Assembly: GCA_023249165.1 (NCBI GenBank) | Contig: JAHFDE010000110.1 | Span: 1 to 7,424 of the forward strand | DNA from: Candidatus Methylomirabilota bacterium | GTDB taxonomy: Bacteria > Methylomirabilota > Methylomirabilia > Methylomirabilales > CSP1-5 | Reading direction: 5' to 3' | DNA: 7,424 nt | Part shown: piece by piece, positions 1 to 7,424 of the stretch | Position numbering within the stretch: position 1 is the first letter of the stretch | Layout: each line of letters starts with the position of its first letter | Program-made: the position numbers and the translations under genes | Notes under the pieces: generated by a model | Database searches by the model: none | Told to the model about the DNA's origin: nothing | The model's input: the letters and a program-made list of their open reading frames with translations, nothing else

Positions 1-23
1 CTCTTGACGTGTCACTCATTCAC

Positions 24-29
24 GGAGGG
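24..29 (+). promoter_or_regulatory. Ribosome binding site of mscL
   Basis: GGAGGG lies five bases before the ATG at 35 and fixes the start of mscL. No convincing -35/-10 pair can be placed in the 34 bases upstream. Confidence 0.8.
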
Positions 30-34
30 CGAAG

Positions 35-487
35 ATGCTAAAGGAGTTCAAGGAATTTGCCATGCGGGGTAACGTCGTTGACATGGCCGTAGGGATCATC
101 ATCGGGGCGGCCTTCGGGTCCATCGTCAGCTCCCTCGTTGCGGATATTCTCATGCCGCCGATCGGCCTGCTCTTGGGTAACGTTGATTTCTCCAATCTGT
201 TCCTCGTGCTGAAGTCGGGTAAGGTCGTCGGGCCATACGCTGCCCTCGCCGACGCCAAGGCGGCAGGAGCGGTCACCATCAACTACGGGGTATTTGTCAA
301 TGCCGTCATCAGCTTCGTGATCGTCGCCTTTGCAGTCTTTCTGCTCATCCGGGCCATCAACCGGCTCAAACGCCAAGAGGCGGCTCCGCCACCTGCGCCG
401 ACAACGAAGGTATGCCCGTACTGTGTCTCAACGATTTCCATCACGGCGACCAGGTGCGCGCACTGCACCTCGGACCTGAAGGCATAG
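35..487 (+). CDS. mscL: Large-conductance mechanosensitive channel MscL with C-terminal zinc ribbon
   Basis: MscL is a homopentameric inner-membrane channel that opens under membrane tension to release solutes during hypo-osmotic shock. The 150-residue product opens with the typical amphipathic N-terminus (MLKEFKEFAMRGNVVDMAVG), then a first membrane helix at about residues 13-46 containing the family's GIIIGAAFG pore-lining pattern. A periplasmic loop follows at about 47-82, then a second helix at about 83-108 beginning INYGVFVN. After a proline-rich linker (PPPAP, 118-122) the usual cytoplasmic helix is replaced by a CxxC...CxxC module (Cys127, Cys130, Cys141, Cys144) that looks like a zinc ribbon. 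E. coli MscL lacks this tail (136 residues, from memory); similar tails occur in MscL of several environmental phyla. The ATG is preceded by GGAGGG at 24-29, five bases away. The gene stands alone, with no co-directional neighbour in the window. The family call is very secure; zinc binding is inferred. Confidence 0.97.
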   Translation: MLKEFKEFAMRGNVVDMAVGIIIGAAFGSIVSSLVADILMPPIGLLLGNVDFSNLFLVLKSGKVVGPYAALADAKAAGAVTINYGVFVNAVISFVIVAFAVFLLIRAINRLKRQEAAPPPAPTTKVCPYCVSTISITATRCAHCTSDLKA

Positions 488-907
488 GACCGTGGCTTGG
501 TGTCAGGGTCGAGGTTCGGCCATGATGGTTCGAGCGCTGGCGCTGGGGTCGATCGTGCGTGAGACTCCCATCCGCGCTGCTCGGAGGTCTGGTGGCGGCC
601 GAGCTGTGGGTCAGGGCCGGGTGGGGCTTTGCAGCCTAACGGGCGCGAGAGGAGCAGGTCTCGAAAACGGGCCTTGACAGGAGACGGGGGGCGAACCATA
701 TTAGTGATGCCCCAAGAGGTCCAAGGGACGACCGGTAACCGGGGGTCGTAAACTTCTCTCGGACCGGACCGGAGCTGTAAGCCGAACGGCAAGCAGCGCC
801 GCATCCGGAGCGAGAGGAGGAGGAAGGCTAACGGGTACCGGGAAAACCGATGGGTCACTTGGGGCGTTTCTTTTTAGATACTTACAGGACAGGGGGTCCC
901 CGCCCTT
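488..907. other. Convergent intergenic gap with several hairpins; no convincing gene
   Basis: These 420 bases lie between the 3' ends of mscL (+) and the TPR gene (-). Short open frames exist on both strands, but none has a ribosome site, a recognisable family or conserved motifs. What is visible is local base-pairing: 625-628 with 633-636; 646-650 with 659-663; 688-692 with 709-713; 718-722 (GGTCC) with 761-765 (GGACC), enclosing 728-733 with 744-749 (ACGACC/GGTCGT); and 771-777 with 794-800 (one A-G mismatch), enclosing 781-783 with 788-790. GGACC is directly duplicated at 761-770. The spacing resembles a multi-stem RNA, but I cannot match it to a known class or decide the strand. High GC content makes chance hairpins common. 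No clear rho-independent terminator with a U-tract is seen for either flanking gene. Confidence 0.3.
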
Positions 908-1774
908 CTAGAAGAAGAGTAGCGACGCCAGGCCTACCGCGGTCAAGCCGCTCCCGACAAGGAGAACGTAGTACGTCTGCGGACCGACGTCCACGCCCAC
1001 AGAGATTCCCACCACGATTATACCCATGAGGGCCATAACCAGGCAGATCTTGCGTGCTGCCTGCCCCCGCCTGTGCTGTCTGATCGCCGGGCTGAGCCAG
1101 GACGATCTTCGGGGAAAGGGGATTTCACGCGCGGCGATCGCCGCGCGCACCCATCGCCATGCCCCGACGAAGCTGGGGGACATCCGGAAAAGTGTGGCGC
1201 AGGCGCGCCGGCGGTTGCGGCCTTTGGCGCGTTCGGCGAGGCCTTCCAGGTGCCATTGGGCCTCCCGCTTCTCGCCGGCCTTGAGGAGCAGCCGGGCGAG
1301 GGCGTAGGTTGCTTCGAAATGCCACGGCTCGATTTCGCATGCCAGGCGCAGCAGGCGAATTGCCTCGGGCCGGTGGTTTCGACGGCGGAAATGGCGGCTT
1401 CCATCCAGGAGGGCCTTCACCGCGTCAGGCGGTCGCCCGCGACCGACCTGCAGCCGGGCGATGGATTTCCAGACTTCGAGCTGATGGGGCAGGTAGCGCG
1501 CCGCCTGCATGTAGATGCTGAGGGCTTTGTCTTCATGCATGTCGCGGGTGTATCCCTCTCCCGCGGCGACGAAACTCTTCCAGGCCCCGGCAAGCTGCGT
1601 CCTCTCTGCGAGGAGCGGTGCCAGCTTTCCGTGGGTTTCGTAGTCGGAGGGGTCGACCTCGAGCACCTTTCGATACTCGGCGATGGCCTTCCGCACCTTC
1701 CCCTTCGCTCGCGCCTTCTCGGCGGCCGCAAGGATAGCGAAACGGTCATACGACTTGTGGCGCTTGAACCACAT
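908..1774 (-). CDS. TPR-repeat protein with two C-terminal membrane helices
   Basis: The 288-residue protein begins with a basic stretch (MWFKRHKSYDRF) and a tetratricopeptide-like unit at about residues 11-44 (AKGKVRKAIAEYRKVLEVDP). Further degenerate helical repeats lie at about 79-110 (ALSIYMQAARYLP), 111-130 and 131-182 (PEAIRLLRLACEIEP, then ATYALARLLLKAGEKREA). TPR arrays are protein-protein scaffolds. A very basic linker (about 184-242) leads to two hydrophobic segments at about 242-262 and 267-288, ending at the extreme C-terminus. The repeat domain is therefore probably cytoplasmic and tethered by a helical hairpin. The ATG at 1774 is preceded by AAGAGGGA about eight bases upstream. 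The glycosyltransferase gene ends 107 bases upstream on the same strand, so the two may be co-transcribed. The specific function is unknown; similar TPR proteins are annotated only as repeat proteins. The gene is very likely real from codon pattern and repeat structure. Confidence 0.85.
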   Translation of the reverse strand: MWFKRHKSYDRFAILAAAEKARAKGKVRKAIAEYRKVLEVDPSDYETHGKLAPLLAERTQLAGAWKSFVAAGEGYTRDMHEDKALSIYMQAARYLPHQLEVWKSIARLQVGRGRPPDAVKALLDGSRHFRRRNHRPEAIRLLRLACEIEPWHFEATYALARLLLKAGEKREAQWHLEGLAERAKGRNRRRACATLFRMSPSFVGAWRWVRAAIAAREIPFPRRSSWLSPAIRQHRRGQAARKICLVMALMGIIVVGISVGVDVGPQTYYVLLVGSGLTAVGLASLLFF

Positions 1775-1881
1775 ACACGTATCCCTCTTGATCGAGGAGA
1801 GGCCTCGGGGTGCTTAAGCTTGACGAAAGAGGTGCAAGCTCCGTGCCCACACGTCGGCCAAGGTAAAGGGTGAGAGGAGGG

Positions 1882-2574
1882 TCAGTCGCTCGGTGGGAGG
1901 TGGCCGTAGTAGAGGCGGTGGAGGCGGGCGGGGCGTACCCCAAAGAAGTACAGGAGCCGCAGCATCCACATCAGCAGGGCCGTTCTGACAACCCCCTCCC
2001 GTTCCCATTTCCGGGCCGAGGCGGTCACGGCAAGGCGGAGGCAGGCAATGGTGCCGTGTCGCTTGAGGCGTTTGGAGAATTCCACATCCTCCATCAGGGG
2101 GATCTCTGGATAGCCCCCCATCTCGGCGAAGATGTGCTGCCGGAGAAAGAGACCCTGATCGCCGGTTGCGATCCGTGAGAGGCGAGACCGGAGATTGATG
2201 AAAAAGGCGATGACCCGGAAGATGACGCGGGGGCTGTCGAGGCGGACGTCGAATCGCCCGCCCGCGACCCGCGGATCGGCCAGTGCCGCTCGGATAGCCT
2301 CGGCGGCCCCGTCGGGCAAACGGGTGTCGGCATGCAGAAAGAGGAGGGTCTCTCCGCGGGCCTCCCGGGCTCCGGCATTCATCTGCCTGGCCCTTCCACA
2401 CGGGCTCGCGACGAGTCGGGCGAGAGGGTACTGGGCCACCACCTGCGTGCTCCCGTCGGTCGAGCCTCCATCGACCACGATGACCTCCGCCCCCGGGCAT
2501 TTCTGGGACAGGTCCGGGAGGAGCCGCTCGAGGTTGGGCGCCTCGTTCAGGACGGGGATGACAATGCTCAGCAT
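1882..2574 (-). CDS. Family 2 glycosyltransferase, rSAM/selenodomain-associated transferase 2 type
   Basis: This 230-residue protein has a GT-A fold nucleotide-sugar transferase signature: IPVLNEA (6-12), DGGSTD (35-40), the motif RARQMNAGA (61-69), HADT (81-84, at the position of the usual DxD metal site), GDQGLF (138-143) and MEDVEFSKRL (161-170). It ends with a hydrophobic segment (about 199-212) and the RLYYG motif. This combination, without a large membrane domain, matches the TIGR04283 group from memory. That group was named because its genes co-occur with radical SAM/selenodomain proteins; its acceptor is unknown. An ArsS-type radical SAM gene and a selenoprotein gene lie a few kb to the right in this window, which fits that association. 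The ATG at 2574 follows an in-frame TAA, so no longer start exists in frame; the ribosome site is weak (GGAG about 15 bases upstream). The TPR gene follows 107 bases downstream. Family confidence is high; substrate is unknown. Confidence 0.92.
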   Translation of the reverse strand: MLSIVIPVLNEAPNLERLLPDLSQKCPGAEVIVVDGGSTDGSTQVVAQYPLARLVASPCGRARQMNAGAREARGETLLFLHADTRLPDGAAEAIRAALADPRVAGGRFDVRLDSPRVIFRVIAFFINLRSRLSRIATGDQGLFLRQHIFAEMGGYPEIPLMEDVEFSKRLKRHGTIACLRLAVTASARKWEREGVVRTALLMWMLRLLYFFGVRPARLHRLYYGHLPPSD

Positions 2575-2620
2575 CTCTGTCCGACATTACTCCACCCGAC
2601 CCCTACGATCAAGGGCGGGT

Positions 2621-2637
2621 CCCTCGGTGGCCGAGGG
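2621..2637. promoter_or_regulatory. Perfect 7-bp hairpin in the divergent intergenic region
   Basis: CCCTCGG (2621-2627) and CCGAGGG (2631-2637) pair perfectly around a three-base loop. The site lies about 47 bases before the glycosyltransferase start and about 190 before the kinase start. It could be a protein-binding palindrome or a leader hairpin; no function can be assigned from sequence. Confidence 0.4.
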
Positions 2638-2642
2638 TGCTT

Positions 2643-2684
2643 CGGGTGCCGGGTATAGGTTCGGGCTCCCTTGGCACCCGTTTT
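2643..2684 (+). terminator. Possible terminator or attenuator hairpin followed by TTTT, upstream of the kinase
   Basis: CGGGTGCC (2643-2650) and GGCACCCG (2673-2680) form a perfect 8-bp stem. It can extend inward by GGG/CCC (2651-2653 with 2668-2670) after a two-base bulge. On the plus strand the stem is followed directly by TTTT (2681-2684). This has the form of a weak intrinsic terminator or attenuator, about 145 bases before the histidine kinase start. The U-tract is short and no plus-strand gene ends just upstream, so an operator or leader structure is equally possible. Confidence 0.35.
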
Positions 2685-2723
2685 GCTACGCCGTTCCGTG
2701 GGCCTGGAGAAGAGAGGAACCAT

Positions 2724-2739
2724 CAGGCGAGGCCGCCTG
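2724..2739. promoter_or_regulatory. Perfect 6-bp hairpin in the kinase leader region
   Basis: CAGGCG (2724-2729) and CGCCTG (2734-2739) pair around a tetraloop. It is the third strong inverted repeat in the 252-base divergent region and lies about 90 bases before the kinase start. It may be part of a structured 5' leader or a binding site; the role is unknown. Confidence 0.3.
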
Positions 2740-2815
2740 TGGCCCAGAAGCGGCAGGCCTGGCGGGGTTATGGGGGCGCGGGGCAAGAGCCCTCTGCCGT
2801 GAACTGCCTTACCGG

Positions 2816-2821
2816 GTGGAG
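2816..2821 (+). promoter_or_regulatory. Ribosome binding site deciding the GTG start of the kinase
   Basis: A GTGGAG purine-rich site at 2816-2821 stands five bases before the GTG at 2827. It supports a GTG start that includes the first membrane helix. Confidence 0.6.
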
Positions 2822-2826
2822 AAATC

Positions 2827-5469
<2,643 letters not shown>

Positions 5470-5496
5470 CCCTCCTTCACCCCTCTCTGGCTTGCC

Positions 5497-6294
5497 TCAG
5501 TCAAATGCGTGCCTCCGCCAGACATACCCCGGCGTGAGGATCGTCCCCGGCTCCCGGATGGTCTCGAGGCCCGTAAGTGCATCGATCAGGATCGTCCGCT
5601 GCTGCCTCACGTGAAAGGCCTCCCCCAAGGGATGGCCGAACGGATAGCGAAGGAAGAGCGCCCGCGGGGGCTTGACCTTCATCGTGACCTCTTTCTGAAG
5701 GGTGATTCCGATCGTGGGAATCTTTCGCTGCTCAATGACGCGCTGGATCAGGCCCACGGCCTGATTGCAGAGCCCTCAGGCGGGCGTCAGCACAACGGCC
5801 TCGGCCCCTTCCCGCAGCAGGCGTTCAGCGACCTCAGGGGCCGTCTCTTCCATGAGTGTCTTCAGGTGCGGCCCGTCGATGTGGCCCATGAAGCTATACA
5901 GGGTAGGCGCGATCCGCCCGATAAACCCCTCCTCCGTGAGCTCCCGGAGCCGATCGATGGGGAGGACCACGTTGATGTCCCGGTCTGCCGCGGAATGATC
6001 GTAGTACTTGTGGGTGATGGTGAGATCATCCTTGTCGGCGTCGGCGGGGAAGGCCCGAAGGGTCGGGTCCCCGTCCGGATCCTCCATGTTGAAGGGCGGC
6101 TGTGACTTGAGGTGGACGCCCGCCGTGGTCACCATGGCAATGCAGCTTTCTCGAAGGGGCTTGCCGAGGGGGGCCCACGGGATCCCTTTCCCTTCGACGA
6201 ACTGGTGGCCTCTCGCCCAGCGCTCCGCCAGCCATGGCAGGTGTTTGAAGAGCTGCACGAGAATCGCGTTCTTGAGGTCCTGAATCTTTCCCAC
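5497..6294 (-). CDS. Selenoprotein of the glycine/sarcosine/betaine/D-proline reductase selenoprotein B (GrdB/PrdB-like) family; TGA at 5776-5778 read as Sec
   Basis: Read through one in-frame TGA, the gene encodes 265 residues. Residues 1-172 carry family-typical stretches: IPWAPLGKPL, CIAMVTTAGVHLKSQPPFN, then DRDINVVLPIDRL, and finally AEAVVLTPA just before the TGA. Residue 173 is the TGA, followed in the same frame by GLCNQAVGLIQRVIE and a coherent C-terminal part. This gives a UxxC redox motif (Sec173, Cys176), the kind of active site used by family reductases and by CxxC oxidoreductases. A SECIS-like hairpin follows the TGA immediately. Classical GrdB/PrdB cleave C-N bonds within larger complexes; none of those partners is visible here, and this short solo protein's substrate is unknown. 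GTG at 6294 is the most upstream start (in-frame TAG shortly before it), with AGGAG about 15 bases upstream. It sits 127 bases downstream of the ArsS-like gene on the same strand. Without recoding it would be misannotated as a truncated 172-residue protein plus a separate C-terminal fragment. Confidence 0.92.
5740..5773 (-). promoter_or_regulatory. Bacterial SECIS element (bSECIS)
   Basis: In the mRNA, bases 5765-5758 (AUCAGGCC) pair perfectly with 5754-5747 (GGCCUGAU), leaving a GUG loop at 5757-5755. A lower helix pairs 5773, 5772, 5770, 5769 and 5768 with 5740, 5741, 5743, 5744 and 5745. It has one U-C mismatch and is separated from the upper stem by a small internal loop. The apical loop begins 18 bases after the UGA and starts with G. 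Both fit the published bacterial SECIS model as I recall it (loop roughly 16-37 bases from UGA, G among its first two bases). The element lies wholly within coding sequence, as is usual in bacteria, and would recruit SelB with Sec-tRNA. Confidence 0.82.
5776..5778 (-). other. Selenocysteine codon (in-frame TGA)
   Basis: The plus strand reads tca at 5776-5778, which is TGA on the minus strand, in frame with the GTG at 6294 and the stop at 5497-5499. Homologous sequence continues on both sides without a frame change. The residue falls in a UxxC motif, where a redox Sec is expected. Decoding would need SelA, SelB, SelC and SelD, which must be encoded outside the window. Confidence 0.9.
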
Positions 6295-6310
6295 GGTCGG
6301 TCCAGTCTAC

Positions 6311-6424
6311 TCCTGACAGTTGGCTGTCGGCAGTCAGCAAGAATATTTTAGATGCTCGTGACTGATGGCTGAAGGTGGCAGTCTCCCGATTTGCTGACAG
6401 CTGATAGCTGACAGCTGGCAGCTA
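6311..6424. repeat. Inverted arrays of GCTGRYA-type heptamers (REP/MITE-like intergenic element)
   Basis: The right arm, on the plus strand at 6393-6420, is four tandem 7-base units of form GCTGRYA, followed by a degenerate unit GCTACGG. The left arm, read on the minus strand from 6338 down to 6311, carries degenerate heptamers (GCTGACT, GCCGACA, GCCAACT). The arms face each other as an inverted repeat: GTCAGCAA at 6333-6340 matches TTGCTGAC at 6391-6398. The 50 bases between them contain another small inverted repeat (GACTG 6360-6364, CAGTC 6379-6383) and an AT-rich patch at 6341-6350. The minus strand there reads TAAAAT, which could serve as a -10 for the selenoprotein gene, though no -35 is convincing. 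The element fills nearly the whole gap between the radical SAM and selenoprotein genes. It looks like a dispersed non-coding repeat rather than a CRISPR array. Confidence 0.7.
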
Positions 6425-7384
6425 CGGCAGTAAGGTGCCGCCACAACTGCTCCCGGCGCCGGCGGTGCAGGCATAGCAATGGTTGCCGATCAGGATCGAG
6501 TGGCCCTCGACCGCCTCTGGTGCGAGCTCCCAGATCTTCAGCGGCCCCCCATGCCGGTCTCGCAAGGGGAGATCGAGCATCTGGTTGAAGTCACAGTCGT
6601 ACACGGAGCCCTCCCATCCGACACTCAACAGGTTCCTGCACATCACCTTGTCCAACGTGGCGGCATTAAAGGCGGACTCGAGGAGGTCCACGTATCGATC
6701 GTACTCCCCGCGCACCCTGAGGAGCCTCTCAAAGCGCGTGATGGGCATGTTGGTCAGGCAATAGAGACGATTAAAGACGATCCCGAATTTCTCGTACAGG
6801 ACTCTCTTGTAGTCCTGTTCGAGGCGATCCTGGGAGGGTGGCAGGTAGGCGCCTAGTGGATTGTACATCAGGTGGAGATCTAGCCCGGTCCCCGGCACGC
6901 CGTAGCCCAGCCGGTTGAGGATATGGAGGGCGCGGATGCTCAATGCAAAAGTGCCGTCTCCCCGTTGTTGGTCCACGTTCTCCTCGGTATAGCAGGGGAG
7001 CGAGGCAATCACCTCAACGCGGTTCCGCTGAAAAAATTCCGGCAGGTACTCCTTGCCTGGCTCAAAGATGACAGTGAGATTGCACCGATCCATGACATGA
7101 CGCTTCAGGCGTACGCAGGACTCCACGAGATAATCGAAGTGGGGGTTCAGCTCTGGCGCCCCACCCGTGATATCCACGGTGGGGATCGCCGACCTCTCGA
7201 GGAAGCGGAGGGTGGCCTCAACCGTTTCGCGCCCCATCATCTCCTTCCGTCCCGGTCCAGCCTCCACATGACAGTGGATGCAGGCCTGGTTACAATACTT
7301 GCCCATGTTGATCTGGAGCACATCGATCTTACGCTTGCGAAGGTCGTCTCCCGCCTCTTTCGTTCTTTGGGCAAAGGGCTGCAT
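6422..7384 (-). CDS. arsS: Radical SAM protein of the ArsS (arsenosugar biosynthesis / rSAM-selenodomain) family, Cys form
   Basis: This 320-residue protein has the radical SAM iron-sulfur motif CNQACIHC (Cys31, Cys35, Cys38). The family-typical HVEAGPGR follows, then GGAPELN (74-80), IASLPCYTEENVDQQRG (126-142) and YNPLGAYLPP (174-183). The Cys-rich C-terminal domain holds Cys249, Cys264 (VYDCDFNQML) and the terminal CYACTAGAGSSCGG (Cys303, Cys306, Cys314). This is the family named arsenosugar biosynthesis radical SAM (seleno)protein ArsS, TIGR04167 from memory. Studied ArsS enzymes join 5'-deoxyadenosine to dimethylarsenic, but many relatives lie in selenium-linked neighbourhoods with no proven substrate, so the symbol denotes family only. 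Some relatives carry Sec in the terminal GSSUGG; here codon 314 is TGT (Cys). The ATG at 7384 has a strong GGAGGAGG site just upstream. The TAG stop lies in the edge of the heptamer repeat. No ArsM gene is visible in the window. Confidence 0.94.
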   Translation of the reverse strand: MQPFAQRTKEAGDDLRKRKIDVLQINMGKYCNQACIHCHVEAGPGRKEMMGRETVEATLRFLERSAIPTVDITGGAPELNPHFDYLVESCVRLKRHVMDRCNLTVIFEPGKEYLPEFFQRNRVEVIASLPCYTEENVDQQRGDGTFALSIRALHILNRLGYGVPGTGLDLHLMYNPLGAYLPPSQDRLEQDYKRVLYEKFGIVFNRLYCLTNMPITRFERLLRVRGEYDRYVDLLESAFNAATLDKVMCRNLLSVGWEGSVYDCDFNQMLDLPLRDRHGGPLKIWELAPEAVEGHSILIGNHCYACTAGAGSSCGGTLLP

Positions 7385-7396
7385 GCTCCTCCTCCC
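7385..7396 (-). promoter_or_regulatory. Ribosome binding site of the ArsS-like gene
   Basis: The minus-strand sequence just before the ATG at 7384 contains overlapping GGAGG motifs ending about four bases from the start codon. This strong site fixes the start. Confidence 0.75.
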
Positions 7397-7400
7397 CTCT

Positions 7401-7424
7401 TCACGCGCAGCAGGCAGTGCCGGG
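7401..7424 (-). CDS. Possible 3' end of an upstream gene (partial, cut by window edge)
   Basis: One minus-strand frame reads PGTACCA and then TGA, ending 16 bases before the ArsS-like ATG, which would be normal operon spacing. Only seven residues are visible, so this is a guess. A Cys-Cys tail would be compatible with some arsenite S-adenosylmethionine methyltransferases (ArsM), which often end in Cys-rich tails and precede arsS in known arsenosugar operons. It may equally be random non-coding sequence. Confidence 0.25.
   Translation of the reverse strand, partial: PGTACCA

Noticed and set aside
492..677. 61-residue plus-strand frame after mscL
   Set aside because: No ribosome site, no homology I recognise, and an Arg/Gly-rich composition typical of non-coding GC-rich DNA.
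283..858. 191-residue minus-strand frame covering the gap and the end of mscL
   Set aside because: It has no recognisable domain and overlaps mscL antisense; the gap looks non-coding.
611..862. Group II intron or remnant
   Set aside because: Some stems recall intron domains, but I found no domain V-like hairpin, no boundary motif and no reverse transcriptase reading.
1814..2587. 257-residue minus-strand frame overlapping the glycosyltransferase in another phase, with a better-placed GGAG before its ATG
   Set aside because: Its product is low-complexity Pro/Arg-rich with no motifs, while the other frame has all GT2 motifs. Translational coupling through this ATG is conceivable but unsupported.
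5470..5496. Bidirectional terminator between the kinase and selenoprotein genes
   Set aside because: The 27-base gap is pyrimidine-rich on the plus strand but has no inverted repeat.
5497..5757. Separate 86-residue gene starting at GTG 5757
   Set aside because: It is in the same frame as the upstream part, its GTG sits in the SECIS loop with no ribosome site, and its residues continue the GrdB-like family; it is the C-terminal part of the selenoprotein.
5509..6105. 198-residue plus-strand frame opposite the selenoprotein
   Set aside because: Antisense shadow with no motifs; the minus-strand reading has clear family identity.
6393..6424. CRISPR array
   Set aside because: The repeats are 7-base tandem units without spacers, in an inverted arrangement; this is a dispersed repeat type.

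Overview
The window is GC-rich and bacterial. It holds five complete, ordinary-looking genes plus one gene that a standard annotation would break in two. The protein set is a MscL with a zinc ribbon, a radical SAM protein of the ArsS (rSAM/selenodomain) family, a GrdB-like selenoprotein and a hybrid histidine kinase. It suggests an environmental, selenium-using bacterium of the NC10/Methylomirabilota, Rokubacteria, Nitrospirota or deltaproteobacterial kind. This placement is an impression from protein families; no marker gene is present to fix it.

Layout: mscL (+, 35-487) is followed by a 420-base convergent gap (488-907). The gap has no convincing gene but contains several hairpins that could fold into a structured RNA. 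On the minus strand come a TPR membrane protein (908-1774) and, upstream of it, a family 2 glycosyltransferase of the 'rSAM/selenodomain-associated transferase 2' type (1882-2574). A 252-base divergent intergenic region with strong hairpins separates these from a large plus-strand hybrid histidine kinase with two receiver domains (2827-5469). Converging on the kinase from the right are a selenoprotein (minus, 5497-6294) and an ArsS-type radical SAM protein (minus, 6422-7384). These two are separated by a heptamer-repeat element (about 6311-6424) that also supplies the radical SAM stop codon. The last 24 bases may hold the end of another minus-strand gene.

The most important point is the selenoprotein. 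Two stretches of one glycine/sarcosine/betaine/D-proline reductase selenoprotein B-like family lie in the same frame, separated only by a TGA at 5776-5778. Reading that TGA as selenocysteine gives a UxxC redox motif. A perfect 8-bp hairpin with a GUG loop begins 10 bases after the TGA and fits the bacterial SECIS model. The selenoprotein, the ArsS-like radical SAM protein (whose family includes Sec-containing members) and the selenodomain-associated glycosyltransferase look like parts of one poorly understood selenium/radical-SAM gene set. The intervening kinase, TPR protein and MscL have no evident functional link to it.
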